From positions 1,695,001-1,759,000 of the forward strand of contig NZ_CCXR01000001.1 of assembly GCF_000821085.1 (NCBI RefSeq): a stretch of 64,000 bases of DNA, given 5' to 3'. This document shows positions 8,829 through 17,140 of this stretch, in pieces. The first letter of the stretch is position 1. Each line of letters begins with the position of its first letter. The DNA comes from Bacillus sp. B-jedd (lineage in GTDB: Bacteria; Bacillota; Bacilli; Bacillales; Cytobacillaceae). The translations under genes were made by a program, and so were the position numbers. The notes below the pieces were generated by a model, which did not search any database, had not been told where the DNA came from, and worked only from the letters and a program-made list of their open reading frames with translations.

Positions 8829-10811
8829 TTGGGAAAAATCATTCAGCTTGATGACGCTTTGTCGAATAAGATAGCCGCCGGGGAAGTGGTCGAGCGTCCT
8901 GCCTCTGTGGTCAAGGAACTTGTAGAGAACTCACTTGACGCGGGCAGTACCATTATTGAGATTGAAGTGGAAGAAGCGGGCCTGGCAAAAATCAGAATTA
9001 CCGATAACGGGGACGGCATTGAGGAAGATGACGTAACCAAAGCGTTTCACCGACATGCGACAAGCAAAATTAAAGATGAAGCCGATTTATTCCGGATCCG
9101 TACGCTAGGTTTCCGGGGCGAGGCCCTGCCCAGTATCGCTTCCGTTTCCCGGCTGGAGATGAAGACATCGACAGGGGAATCAGCCGGCACGAGGATTGTT
9201 GTTGAAGGCGGAAAGGAAACCGTCTTTGAAAAGGCGTCAAGCCGCAGGGGCACCGATATCATCGTGACCGACCTTTTTTTCAATACGCCGGCCCGCCTGA
9301 AATATGTAAAAACGATTCATACTGAACTTGGCAATATTAGCGACCTCGTAAACCGGTTGGCTTTATCTCATCCAGAAGTGTCCTTCAGGCTGATCCATAA
9401 CGGCAAAAAACTTCTCCACACAAATGGGAACGGAGATGTCCGCCAGGTGCTCGCGGCCATTTACGGTATGGGAATTGCGAAGATGCTCGTGCCGATTGAA
9501 GGCCGCTCACTTGATTACCGGATTAGCGGATTCGCATCACTGCCCGAGGTGACCAGGGCTTCACGAAATTACATTTCAACGATGATTAACGGCCGGTTTA
9601 TCAAAAACTACGGCCTTGCGAAAGCAGTGATGGAAGGATATCACACGCTGCTGCCGATTGGCCGTTTCCCGATTGTGCTGATGAATATAGAAATGGACCC
9701 GATCCTTGTTGATGTCAATGTCCATCCTTCCAAAATGGAAGTGAGGATTAGCAAGGAAGCGGAACTTTATGAACTCGTCAGGAACACGATAGCCGCATCG
9801 TTTAAGAAAAGGCAGTTGATCCCATCGGGGGCTAAGCCGCTTAAAACGGAAAAACCAAAATCGGAGCAAACGTCTTTGGAACTTGATGGCTCTTCGGCTG
9901 TGTCAGCCAATTCACAGGCAAACGAAGAGCGAGCGGGACAACCTGTTCGTACTGAGGAGCGGAATGAAGCTGTATCACGCTATGAAGAGCCTTCTACTGT
10001 AGTGGTATCCCGTCCCGGAATTAGCAGCCGCATTGCCGGTAGTACTGAAGGCAGCCGGGGAATTCCGCCAAGGAAATCGGAGGCCGAATGGGCCAGTTTT
10101 CCCAGCCAGGTAAAAGAAATACTTTTGCCAAAAGAAGAGCCTTCGGACTTGGGACAAGTACCGGATGATTTGGGCAGTGACGCAAGCCGAATGGAAACAG
10201 CTGGTTCCGAAAGCGTAGGGCAGGCGGAAAGAGTGCCGGGGATGTATCCGATTGGGCAAATGCACGGTACTTATATCCTTGCCCAAAATGAAAACGGCCT
10301 TTACATCATCGACCAGCATGCTGCCCAAGAGCGGATTAAATATGAATTTTTCAGGGAAAAGGTCGGACAGGTGGAAAACGAGCTTCAGGACATGCTAGTT
10401 CCGCTCACGTTCGAGTATTCAACAGATGAATGCCTGAAAATCAATGAATATAAAGATGAACTGGAGAAAGTCGGCGTGTTCCTAGAGGATTTTGGGCCGA
10501 ACAGCTTTATCATTCGTTCCCATCCACAATGGTTGCCGCATGGCGAGGAACAGGAAATCATTGAGGAAATGATTGAGCAGCTTTTGTCCATGAAGAAGGT
10601 CGATATTAAGAAGCTGAGGGAAGAAGCGGCCATCATGATGAGCTGTAAAGGATCGATTAAAGCGAATCATTATTTGCGTAATGATGAGATCCAGGCATTG
10701 CTTGACGAGCTGCGGCTCGCCTCGGACCCATTCACCTGCCCGCATGGGCGTCCGATTATCGTCCATTTTTCTTCATACGAAATGGAAAAAATGTTTAAAC
10801 GAGTAATGTAA
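8829..10811 (+). CDS. mutL: DNA mismatch repair endonuclease MutL
   Basis: 660-residue GHKL ATPase plus C-terminal endonuclease domain. N-terminal motifs [18 protein letters not shown] and [12 protein letters not shown] bind ATP. The endonuclease metal site is seen as [12 protein letters not shown] (from about residue 495), [11 protein letters not shown] and CPHGRP, so this is the nicking type found in bacteria without MutH. The linker (about residues 340-450) is long and low in order. The start is taken as TTG at 8829: GGGAGGTGGG lies at the right distance and the sequence then matches B. subtilis MutL from its second residue. A GTG at 8820 would overlap the ribosome site. Confidence 0.97.
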   Translation: MGKIIQLDDALSNKIAAGEVVERPASVVKELVENSLDAGSTIIEIEVEEAGLAKIRITDNGDGIEEDDVTKAFHRHATSKIKDEADLFRIRTLGFRGEALPSIASVSRLEMKTSTGESAGTRIVVEGGKETVFEKASSRRGTDIIVTDLFFNTPARLKYVKTIHTELGNISDLVNRLALSHPEVSFRLIHNGKKLLHTNGNGDVRQVLAAIYGMGIAKMLVPIEGRSLDYRISGFASLPEVTRASRNYISTMINGRFIKNYGLAKAVMEGYHTLLPIGRFPIVLMNIEMDPILVDVNVHPSKMEVRISKEAELYELVRNTIAASFKKRQLIPSGAKPLKTEKPKSEQTSLELDGSSAVSANSQANEERAGQPVRTEERNEAVSRYEEPSTVVVSRPGISSRIAGSTEGSRGIPPRKSEAEWASFPSQVKEILLPKEEPSDLGQVPDDLGSDASRMETAGSESVGQAERVPGMYPIGQMHGTYILAQNENGLYIIDQHAAQERIKYEFFREKVGQVENELQDMLVPLTFEYSTDECLKINEYKDELEKVGVFLEDFGPNSFIIRSHPQWLPHGEEQEIIEEMIEQLLSMKKVDIKKLREEAAIMMSCKGSIKANHYLRNDEIQALLDELRLASDPFTCPHGRPIIVHFSSYEMEKMFKRVM

Positions 10812-10860
10812 AAACGAGAGGCTGTTCTGAGAAATCGGGGCAGCCTTTAAGCATTTTTCG

Positions 10861-10907
10861 GGACATTGGGGGTAATGTCCAATTGGGAAGGGTAATGTCC
10901 ATATTGG
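10861..10907. repeat. Short GGTAATGTCC repeat with hairpin
   Basis: GGACATT/AATGTCC (10861-10880) is a 7-bp palindrome around GGGGGT. GGGTAATGTCCA then recurs about 20 bases later, each copy followed by ATTGGG. It could be part of a dispersed intergenic repeat; nothing else is recognised here. Confidence 0.35.
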
Positions 10908-10971
10908 GTATAGCTGTCTCGATAAAACAAAAAACGAGACTACATGTCCCGTTTCCTTCTTTTCTAATAAT

Positions 10972-11109
10972 CTATTTAACTGTCGTGAGTTGGATGGTGA
11001 CGATATATTCCTTGCCCACTTCCAGTTCTGAATTTTTCAGGATTTCTCCGTTTTCCATTGATGTTACCACCGTCTTGGCGGTTTGAATCGTAATTGATGA
11101 ATTCCCCAA
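10972..11109 (-). CDS. Possible small protein or end of a frameshifted gene
   Basis: 45 codons starting TTG, with AGGGAGAG upstream, giving an ordered-looking C-terminus (ILKNSELEVGKEYIVTIQLT). A second minus-strand frame (10976-11191) starts MKRKNRYNRNSKRKLQ and ends within the same region, so the two could be halves of one gene split by a frameshift near 11080. The choice cannot be made from sequence alone. No family is recognised. A weak inverted repeat AAACGAGA/TCCCGTTT lies beyond the stop and could terminate it. Confidence 0.3.
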   Translation of the reverse strand: MGNSSITIQTAKTVVTSMENGEILKNSELEVGKEYIVTIQLTTVK

Positions 11110-11300
11110 CTATCTTCTCTCCCTGATATTCCGCTAAGTATGCCTGCAGTTTCCGCTTGCTGTTCCTATTGTAACGATTTTTCCTTTTCATGAATAGATA
11201 AAATGCGACAAATCTCTTACAAGTGAGAGAAATCTATTGTGTTTAAGGTTAAGAGATGAGTGGAAAATAGAAGACAATGAACCGAAAAGGGGATGGGATA

Positions 11301-11726
11301 ATGAGTGAGAAATTGTTTACTTCTTCTGTTACAGCAGTAGGTGGAAGGGAAGGCCACGTAAAATCCTCCGATGGAAAAATTGACTTTGACATTGCGAATC
11401 CAAACACACAACGGGCGAAAGAGCTTCCTGAGGCAACGAACCCGGAGCAGCTATTTGCCGCTGGCTACTCAGCCTGTTTTGACGGTTCACTGCAGCTCAT
11501 GGCTAAAAAGGAGCGCATTAAGTTTGACTCCGAAGTAACCGCGAATGTAAGCTTATTAAAAGACGAGTCTGATGACGGATTCAAACTTGCTGTCGTTCTT
11601 GAGGTGAAAGGAAAAGGGATTGACAAGAACAAGCTTGAAGAACTAGTCCAGAAAGCGCATGAATTTTGCCCATATTCCAAAGCAACGAGAGGGAATGTTG
11701 AAGTTACACTCGAAGTTGTCGAATAA
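11301..11726 (+). CDS. ohr: Organic hydroperoxide resistance protein, OsmC/Ohr family
   Basis: 141-residue thiol peroxidase that reduces organic hydroperoxides in the cytoplasm. Both catalytic cysteines are present: C59 in AAGYSACFDG and C123 in EFCPYSKATRGN. The second motif is typical of the Ohr branch rather than OsmC. The start at 11301 has AAAGGGGATGGG upstream; the earlier ATG at 11277 does not. In B. subtilis ohrA is controlled by the thiol repressor OhrR; no ohrR is adjacent here and I found no clear operator. Monocistronic with its own terminator. Confidence 0.93.
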   Translation: MSEKLFTSSVTAVGGREGHVKSSDGKIDFDIANPNTQRAKELPEATNPEQLFAAGYSACFDGSLQLMAKKERIKFDSEVTANVSLLKDESDDGFKLAVVLEVKGKGIDKNKLEELVQKAHEFCPYSKATRGNVEVTLEVVE

Positions 11727-11786
11727 CTTGCGGACTTCAGAAGGGCTCGATTATGCCTAGCAACTTGGGTAATCATTTACAGAGGA

Positions 11787-11815
11787 AAGGTGCTGCCGCT
11801 GCAGCACCTTTAATT
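11787..11815 (+). terminator. Intrinsic terminator after ohr
   Basis: AAGGTGCTGC (11787-11796) and GCAGCACCTT (11801-11810) pair perfectly over 10 bases with a 4-base loop; TTTAATT follows. Confidence 0.8.
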
Positions 11816-11911
11816 GTACATTTATAAGGAACTATGAGCCTTGCATTTACGCTGTTAAAGAATTAGGAAGTGCACAGATGCAATTTAAAGGTTTTGTGGA
11901 GTTGATAAGCA

Positions 11912-12547
11912 ATGACGCCTGAATTCATTACGAAAAAACTAAAAGCCCATTCTCCTAAAATATTGGGAAGCGAGAATTTCTCAAAGTATGCTGTCCTTCT
12001 TCCGCTTATCCAAACAGCAGAAGGGATTTCTGTCTTATTTGAAGTGCGTTCAATGGAAATGCGCCGACAGCCTGGAGAAATATGTTTTCCCGGCGGAAGG
12101 GTGGATGCCAGCGACCGCAATGAAATGGAGGCGGCGATAAGGGAAACCGTGGAGGAACTTGGTGTAGACAAAAGGGAAATCAGCGGAGTTGCTCCGCTTG
12201 ATTTTCTGATTTCACCTTTTGGCATGATCATTTATCCATATGCCGGTTTTATTAATAATGCAGGTAAGGTGAAGCCGAATCCTGCTGAAGTGGGAGAAAT
12301 CTTCGTTGTTCCGCTTAGCTTTTTTATGGATACGGACCCCGAGATTTACAAGATCCATTTCAAGGCCGAACCGGAAGAGAGTTTCCCCTTTGACCTTGTT
12401 GCTGGAGGAAGAGATTACAATTGGCGGACAAGGCATATGGAAGAGTATTTTTATAATTTTGAGGGGCGGATTATTTGGGGATTGACGGCGAGGATTCTCG
12501 CCCATTTTATCGGGATTTTGAAAGAGAATGGACGAGAAGAAATTTAA
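11912..12547 (+). CDS. NUDIX hydrolase, CoA pyrophosphatase type
   Basis: 211 residues. The NUDIX box is GGRVDASDRNEMEAAIRET followed by VEELGV. It is preceded by the CoA-specific signature around VRSMEMRRQPGEICFPGG (UPF0035 pattern), which points to cleavage of coenzyme A or its degradation products into 4'-phosphopantetheine and ADP. B. subtilis YeaB (NudL-like) is the comparable protein. ATG has GGAG about 10 bases upstream. It stands between ohr and the converging mreBH and looks monocistronic. Substrate is inferred from the family signature. Confidence 0.85.
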   Translation: MTPEFITKKLKAHSPKILGSENFSKYAVLLPLIQTAEGISVLFEVRSMEMRRQPGEICFPGGRVDASDRNEMEAAIRETVEELGVDKREISGVAPLDFLISPFGMIIYPYAGFINNAGKVKPNPAEVGEIFVVPLSFFMDTDPEIYKIHFKAEPEESFPFDLVAGGRDYNWRTRHMEEYFYNFEGRIIWGLTARILAHFIGILKENGREEI

Positions 12548-12564
12548 CGCCTAGTTTAATTGCA

Positions 12565-12591
12565 TAAAAAAGGACCTCCTGCGAGGCCCTT
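12565..12591 (-). terminator. Terminator of mreBH (possibly bidirectional)
   Basis: On the minus strand AAGGGCCTC pairs with GAGGTCCTT (one G-U) around GCAG and is followed by TTTTTT. It lies between the converging NUDIX gene and mreBH. Confidence 0.75.
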
Positions 12592-12600
12592 GTATAATGC

Positions 12601-13608
12601 TTATTTCGCTACTGTCTGTAGTTTATGAATATACTGAAGTGCTTTGCCTGTTCCGACGGCCACTGATTCCAACGGTTCTTCCGCGACGTGGACCGGTACG
12701 AAAATTTCCTTGGACAGCCACTCCTCCATACCTTTCATAAGCGCGCCGCCGCCTGTCAAAATAACTCCCCGGTCGACGATATCGCCACTCAATTCCGCAG
12801 GACAATCTTCAAGTGTTGCGCGGATGGCTTCGAGGATATGAAGAAGCGCTTCACGCATAGCTTCGCGGATTTCATAGGATGATAGGGTGATCGTTTTCGG
12901 GAGACCTGTCACGAGATCCCGGCCGCGGATATCCATTTTCAGTTCAGGATGATCCACAAGCGCATAGCCGATCTCCATTTTAATCATTTCGGCAGTCCGC
13001 TCGCCGATCAGCACATTATATTCGTTCCTGACATGTTTAATAATGTCTTCATCGAGGCGGTCACCGGCAATTCTAATAGAATGGCAGGCCACAACTCCGC
13101 CGAAAGAAATAATCGCTACTTCCGTTGTTCCGCCGCCTATATCGACAACGACGTTAGCGACCGGTTCATCGACTGGCATTCCTGCACCGATTGCAGCGGC
13201 AACAGGTTCTTCAATTAAGTGGATTTTTTTCGCGCCTGCATTCCGGACAGCATCGTGGATAGCCCGGCGTTCAACACTGGTAGAACCAGAAGGCGTGCAA
13301 ACCACTACATTGGGCTTGCGGATGGACAAGCCGATTTTTTTTGATGCTTTTCTCATAATATGGGTCAGCATCTCCGTCGTCATGTCGAAGTCTGCGATGA
13401 CGCCGTCTTTTAATGGACGAATGGCAACAATTTTGCCGGGAGTTTTCCCGATCATTTCCTTCGCCTCTTTACCGACTGCCAGGACGGTCTTTGTTTCGGT
13501 GTCAATTGCCACAACCGAAGGTTCATTTAAGGCGATGCCTTTGTTTTTGCTATAAACAAGAATATTGGCGGTACCAAGGTCAATACCGATTTCAGCATTC
13601 GTCAACAT
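12601..13608 (-). CDS. mreBH: Actin-like cell-shape protein MreBH
   Basis: 335-residue MreB-family actin homologue, the same length as B. subtilis MreBH and nearly identical in its N-terminus ([20 protein letters not shown]). Phosphate-binding and adenosine motifs are visible: [23 protein letters not shown] and [13 protein letters not shown]. MreBH forms membrane-associated filaments that steer the elongation machinery and in B. subtilis recruits the hydrolase LytE. The ATG follows GGGGGATTTATGAAAA. Its placement between a NUDIX gene and miaA differs from B. subtilis. The heat/sigma-I control known there could not be confirmed from the upstream sequence. Confidence 0.95.
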   Translation of the reverse strand: MLTNAEIGIDLGTANILVYSKNKGIALNEPSVVAIDTETKTVLAVGKEAKEMIGKTPGKIVAIRPLKDGVIADFDMTTEMLTHIMRKASKKIGLSIRKPNVVVCTPSGSTSVERRAIHDAVRNAGAKKIHLIEEPVAAAIGAGMPVDEPVANVVVDIGGGTTEVAIISFGGVVACHSIRIAGDRLDEDIIKHVRNEYNVLIGERTAEMIKMEIGYALVDHPELKMDIRGRDLVTGLPKTITLSSYEIREAMREALLHILEAIRATLEDCPAELSGDIVDRGVILTGGGALMKGMEEWLSKEIFVPVHVAEEPLESVAVGTGKALQYIHKLQTVAK

Positions 13609-13865
13609 TTTTCATAAATCCCCCATTCTTTAAGTTCCGGAAGGCAGGATGGACAGCCCGGATCATTCCCTTTTATTGCATAGGTGGAGAAAAAACTCCT
13701 CACTAAATAGACTTCTATTAGACTACCATTGGTTTGTGGGTAGATGTCTGTTTGTCATGGAATCGTTATCGAAATGTAAAGAAACATGTAAAATTATGCA
13801 ATGTTAGAGAAAAAAGCATAAACACTATATTCTTTGACCATAATTCTACAGCGCTGGCATGTTTT

Positions 13866-13894
13866 TTGGTTAAGCGGGCTGTATTGTGTATAAT
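13866..13894 (+). promoter_or_regulatory. Sigma-A promoter for miaA-hfq
   Basis: TTGGTT (13866-13871), a 17-base spacer, and TATAAT (13889-13894). It lies about 40 bases before the miaA start. The rest of the 13609-13931 gap shows nothing else. Confidence 0.6.
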
Positions 13895-13931
13895 AGTGTC
13901 ATCTAACAGGGGAGGGGCAGTGTGAAAGGGA

Positions 13932-14885
13932 TTGGAAAGCTTACATAAATTAGTTGCCATCATCGGCCCGACAGCTGTAGGAAAAACCAGGCTTGGCATT
14001 GATATTGCGAAGCGTTTTAACGGCGAAGTAATCAGCGGAGACTCCATGCAGATTTACCGTGGCATGGATATCGGGACAGCAAAAGTTACTAAAGAGGAAA
14101 TGGATGGCATCCCGCATCATTTAATCGATATAAGAAATCCCGAGGAACGGTTTTCCGTCGCGGACTTCCAGAGCCTCGTTGAGGAAAAAATAGCCGAAAT
14201 CTCATCTAGAGGAAAACTGCCCATTATTGTTGGCGGGACAGGACTATATATTCAGTCAGTCCTTTATGAGTATGAATTTTCAGAGGCGCCTGCCGATCCT
14301 TCTTTCCGTGAACAGCTTGAAAAAAAGGCGAGGGAGGAAGGCAATGAGGCAGTCCATCGCGAATTGGCTTTACTTGATCCAAAGGCTGCTGAAGAGCTGC
14401 ATCCTAATAATGTCCGCAGGGTCATCCGGGCGCTTGAAATTGTCACGTCGACAGGAAGGCCACTTGAAGAAAGCAGGAATGGCAGCAAGCCAAGGCAAAA
14501 ATACCAATCCGCGGTCATTGGCTTGACCATGGACCGGGAAAAGCTATACGACAGGATCAATCGCCGGGTGGACCAAATGGTTTCGGAAGGGCTGATTGAT
14601 GAAGTCAGGGACCTCTATGAACAGGGGTTAAGGGATTGCCAGTCGATTCAGGCGATTGGCTACAAGGAAATTTACGAGTTTTTGGCTGGAGAAACGGCCC
14701 TTGATGCTGCAATCGTTAACCTGAAACAAAATACAAGGCGATACGCGAAACGCCAGCTAACCTGGTTTCGAAATAAGATGGACGTGGAATGGTATGATAT
14801 GACTGTGGAAGCGGACCATTCAAAAATTTTTGCCGAAATTTTCAAGTATATTGAAGGAAAGCTGCAAGTAAAATCGAATACATAA
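13932..14885 (+). CDS. miaA: tRNA dimethylallyltransferase MiaA
   Basis: Transfers the dimethylallyl group to A37 of UNN-reading tRNAs, giving i6A, the substrate of MiaB. 317 residues. P-loop GPTAVGKT at residues 12-19, the DSMQIYRGMDIGTAK segment, and the C-terminal RRYAKRQLTWFRNK motif typical of the family. The start is TTG at 13932; a GTG at 13922 is in another frame and runs into an early stop, so TTG with GAAAGGGA upstream is the best choice. hfq follows 30 bases downstream with its own ribosome site, the usual Bacillus order. Confidence 0.96.
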   Translation: MESLHKLVAIIGPTAVGKTRLGIDIAKRFNGEVISGDSMQIYRGMDIGTAKVTKEEMDGIPHHLIDIRNPEERFSVADFQSLVEEKIAEISSRGKLPIIVGGTGLYIQSVLYEYEFSEAPADPSFREQLEKKAREEGNEAVHRELALLDPKAAEELHPNNVRRVIRALEIVTSTGRPLEESRNGSKPRQKYQSAVIGLTMDREKLYDRINRRVDQMVSEGLIDEVRDLYEQGLRDCQSIQAIGYKEIYEFLAGETALDAAIVNLKQNTRRYAKRQLTWFRNKMDVEWYDMTVEADHSKIFAEIFKYIEGKLQVKSNT

Positions 14886-14915
14886 CAGTAGAGACAAAAG
14901 AGGAGGATTTTTTAT

Positions 14916-15146
14916 ATGAAAACAGCCATCAATATCCAGGACCAGTTCTTAAACCAGCTTCGCAAGGACAACACGAATGTGACCGTGTTCCTATTAAATG
15001 GATTCCAACTCAGGGGGCAAATTAAAGGATTCGATAACTTTACCGTTTTGTTTGAATCGGAAGGAAAGCAGCAGCTTGTTTACAAGCATGCGATTTCTAC
15101 ATTCGCTCCGGCGCGCAATGTCCAGCTTGATTTGGAAGGACAATGA
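14916..15146 (+). CDS. hfq: RNA chaperone Hfq
   Basis: 76-residue Sm-like protein forming a hexameric ring that binds small RNAs and A/U-rich mRNA. The Sm1 motif ([20 protein letters not shown]) and the Sm2 motif (YKHAISTF) are both present, with the Q at position 8 of the proximal RNA site (INIQDQFL). A strong AGGAGGA lies upstream. It is co-transcribed with miaA and followed by a terminator. Confidence 0.98.
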   Translation: MKTAINIQDQFLNQLRKDNTNVTVFLLNGFQLRGQIKGFDNFTVLFESEGKQQLVYKHAISTFAPARNVQLDLEGQ

Positions 15147-15170
15147 GCCATACTGGCAAAATGATAAAGC

Positions 15171-15197
15171 AGGCCTGAACTTTCAGGCCTTTTTATT
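15171..15197 (+). terminator. Intrinsic terminator after miaA-hfq
   Basis: AGGCCTGA (15171-15178) pairs with TCAGGCCT (15183-15190); TTTTTAT follows. Confidence 0.9.
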
Positions 15198-15454
15198 TTG
15201 GCCTTTTTCAGGATGATTGGGAGGCTGCCAATTAGTGCTGAACCGCAGGGAGTTGGGCTTAACGGGATAAGCTGATGAGCCCTGGCATGATAATTTAACT
15301 GAAATGATTTATAAATGCATGAATACTATTGTAAGAAGGGGTTTCTTTCCTGTTGCTATCCCTAATTGCCGGTTCATAGAGGATATTCCATAAAAAGATA
15401 ACGGAACGATACATCCGAGAATGCGTATACTGCTTTTTAGGAGAGGTGAATACG

Positions 15455-16402
15455 TTGGACCAGCCTATGCGCATGAAAGAAAACGGCCAGATCAGCATTG
15501 TCCTGAATACCCAAAAACGGAAACCGCCAGCGGAGGTTCCCCGCGAATCCTTTCTCCCGGCTGGAATCGCGAAAAACGAGCATGCCGCCTTGATGGAAAT
15601 TGAAGAAGAGCTTGGAACCCTTGTCGGCATGGAGGAAATGAAAAGGACAATCAAAGAAATCTATGCCTGGATTTATATAAATAAAAAAAGGGAAGAAGCG
15701 GGTTTAAAGGCGAAAAAACAGGCGCTCCATATGATGTTTAAAGGAAACCCGGGAACAGGCAAAACGACTGTCGCCCGGCTGATCGGGAAGCTTTTTTTGA
15801 AAATGGAAGTACTTTCAAAGGGACATTTGATTGAGGCGGAAAGAGCTGATCTTGTTGGGGAATATATAGGCCATACCGCACAAAAAACGAGAGATTTGAT
15901 TAAAAAAGCGTTGGGCGGCATTTTATTTATTGATGAAGCCTACTCACTCGGGAGGGGCGGAGAAAAGGACTTTGGGAAAGAAGCGATTGATACGCTTGTC
16001 AAGCATATGGAAGACAAACAGCATGAGTTCATTCTTATACTTGCTGGCTATTCACGGGAAATGGATTATTTCCTCTCCTTAAACCCCGGCCTTCATTCGA
16101 GGTTTCCGCTCGTGATTGATTTTCCTGACTACAAGATCGACCAGCTGATGGAAATTGCAGACCGGATGGTGAAGGAACGGGAATATTCATGGAGCAGTGA
16201 AGCGGAGAAAAAGCTTCGGGACCATTTGATTTGGATAAGGTCCATCACGCCCCCAAACGGTTTTTCAAACGGGCGGTACATCCGGAATATCATTGAAAAA
16301 TCAATCCGCTCGCAAGCGATGAGGCTCCTTTTGCAACACAGCTATGACAGGCATGACCTTATGATTCTTCGGAGCAATGACTTGGTGCTGGACGATGGGT
16401 AA
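15455..16402 (+). CDS. spoVK: Stage V sporulation protein K, AAA+ ATPase
   Basis: 315-residue CbbX/CfxQ-type AAA+ ATPase needed for spore maturation in B. subtilis. Walker A GNPGTGKTT starts near residue 97, Walker B is ILFIDEAYSL near 155, and the arginine-containing HSRFPLVIDFPDY follows. The segment HMMFKGNPGTGKTTVARLI is nearly the same as in B. subtilis SpoVK. The start is taken as TTG at 15455, 8 bases after AGGAGAGG; GTG at 15446 would lie inside that site. The 300-base upstream region must hold the sporulation promoter, but no confident sigma-E box was found. Confidence 0.95.
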   Translation: MDQPMRMKENGQISIVLNTQKRKPPAEVPRESFLPAGIAKNEHAALMEIEEELGTLVGMEEMKRTIKEIYAWIYINKKREEAGLKAKKQALHMMFKGNPGTGKTTVARLIGKLFLKMEVLSKGHLIEAERADLVGEYIGHTAQKTRDLIKKALGGILFIDEAYSLGRGGEKDFGKEAIDTLVKHMEDKQHEFILILAGYSREMDYFLSLNPGLHSRFPLVIDFPDYKIDQLMEIADRMVKEREYSWSSEAEKKLRDHLIWIRSITPPNGFSNGRYIRNIIEKSIRSQAMRLLLQHSYDRHDLMILRSNDLVLDDG

Positions 16403-16403
16403 C

Positions 16404-16427
16404 AGGCCGGAAAACGGCCTTTTTTTA
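16404..16427 (+). terminator. Intrinsic terminator after spoVK
   Basis: AGGCCG (16404-16409) and CGGCCT (16415-16420) pair and seven Ts follow. Confidence 0.9.
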
Positions 16428-16501
16428 TTTTGTAGGAGATATGGAGAAACGGGGTATTGGATAGAACATACTTAGTAATTTCACATTTTGATTTATTTAG
16501 C

Positions 16502-16633
16502 TGGTTGATTGAAGCTCAGGCATGTAGACTCCTGCGCGATGTAGCGGCACGCGGAGACCCCACAGGCGGTCATGCCGAGGAGGCTCCGCTGGCGCCCCGC
16601 GGAAAGCGAAATGCCAAGAGCAGAAATCAACCA
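16502..16633. repeat. Structured intergenic repeat, about 132 nt
   Basis: The element is bounded by a perfect 9-bp inverted pair TGGTTGATT (16502-16510) and AATCAACCA (16625-16633). Pairing continues inward (GCTCAGGCAT against ATGCCAAGAGC, with bulges). The GC-rich centre has the GACTCCTGCG, GAGACCCCACAGGC, GAGGAGGCTC and GCGCCCCGCGGAAAGCGA blocks that I recognise as those of a dispersed repeat common in Bacillus intergenic regions. It is non-coding and probably folds as RNA or as a cruciform. Confidence 0.7.
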
Positions 16634-16793
16634 CCCCGTTACCGTTGAAATAATAATCGTTGTTTAAACCTACTTAGATTAAAAACTTTAAAAAAGGGAA
16701 TCAAAAATAGAGAGCCCGCCTAAGCCGATTAGTGGCAAAATTGGCGGAATTAAGGTAAAACAGAGTTACACATCTATTAAGGAGGCCCTTCAA

Positions 16794-17027
16794 ATGAATG
16801 AAATTACCGTGTTTACAACTAACACCTGACCTTATTGCACAATGATGACTAACTTCCTTGAGGCTCAAGGATTGGACTATAAGGTTGTAAACGTACAAAA
16901 TGATCCTGTGGCTGCCCGGAAACTGGTTGAAGAGACTGGACAAATGGGCGTTCCGCAAACAAAAGTCAATGGACAATGGGTACTTGGATTCGACCCGGAA
17001 ACACTAATGCAGTATGTAAAGCAATAA
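16794..17027 (+). CDS. Selenocysteine-containing glutaredoxin-like protein (TGA at codon 12)
   Basis: 78 codons including the stop, starting ATG with a perfect AAGGAGG 9 bases upstream. Codons 1-11 read MNEITVFTTNT, codon 12 is TGA (16827-16829), and codons 13-15 read P-Y-C. After that the reading continues as a normal glutaredoxin/NrdH-like fold, with GVPQTKVNGQWVLGF carrying the cis-proline. Thus TGA replaces the first Cys of CPYC, giving UPYC. The body of the gene is intact, the TGA sits at the one position where Sec replaces Cys in such families, a SECIS-type hairpin follows, and a tRNA-Sec is present in this window. Expected role: thiol-disulphide exchange in the cytoplasm. A nonsense mutation of TGC is the alternative. 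Standard callers would start wrongly at 16842. It has its own terminator and precedes hflX. Confidence 0.82.
16849..16875 (+). promoter_or_regulatory. Putative bacterial SECIS element
   Basis: TCCTTGA (16855-16861) pairs perfectly with TCAAGGA (16865-16871) around a GGC loop. A lower stem CTAA/TTGG (16849-16852 with 16872-16875) is joined by a 2-base CU bulge. The apical loop starts 33 bases after the TGA, within the range I know for bacterial SECIS hairpins (roughly 16-37), and begins with GG, as expected for SelB recognition. It lies inside the coding region, as in bacteria. Confidence 0.65.
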
Positions 17028-17039
17028 TTTTTAGGAAAA

Positions 17040-17064
17040 AGGGGCTCCGGCCTCTTTTTTTCGC
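17040..17064 (+). terminator. Intrinsic terminator after the glutaredoxin gene
   Basis: AGGGGC pairs with GCCTCT (one G-U) around TCCG and nine Ts follow. Confidence 0.8.
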
Positions 17065-17140
17065 TTAATTTATTGGGATTAGAGTATTGCCTTAAGTTTT
17101 GATATGATGGGAAAAAGAAGAAATGAAGGAAGTGTTTCAC

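Noticed and set aside
15360..15454. A sigma-E promoter for spoVK
   Set aside because: Boxes such as GGATATT and GATACATCC are present but with poor spacing; the match is too weak to list.
16842..17027. Glutaredoxin gene starting at ATG 16842
   Set aside because: This start has no ribosome site and removes the first strand and the redox motif; the AAGGAGG-ATG at 16794 with TGA read through explains the sequence better.
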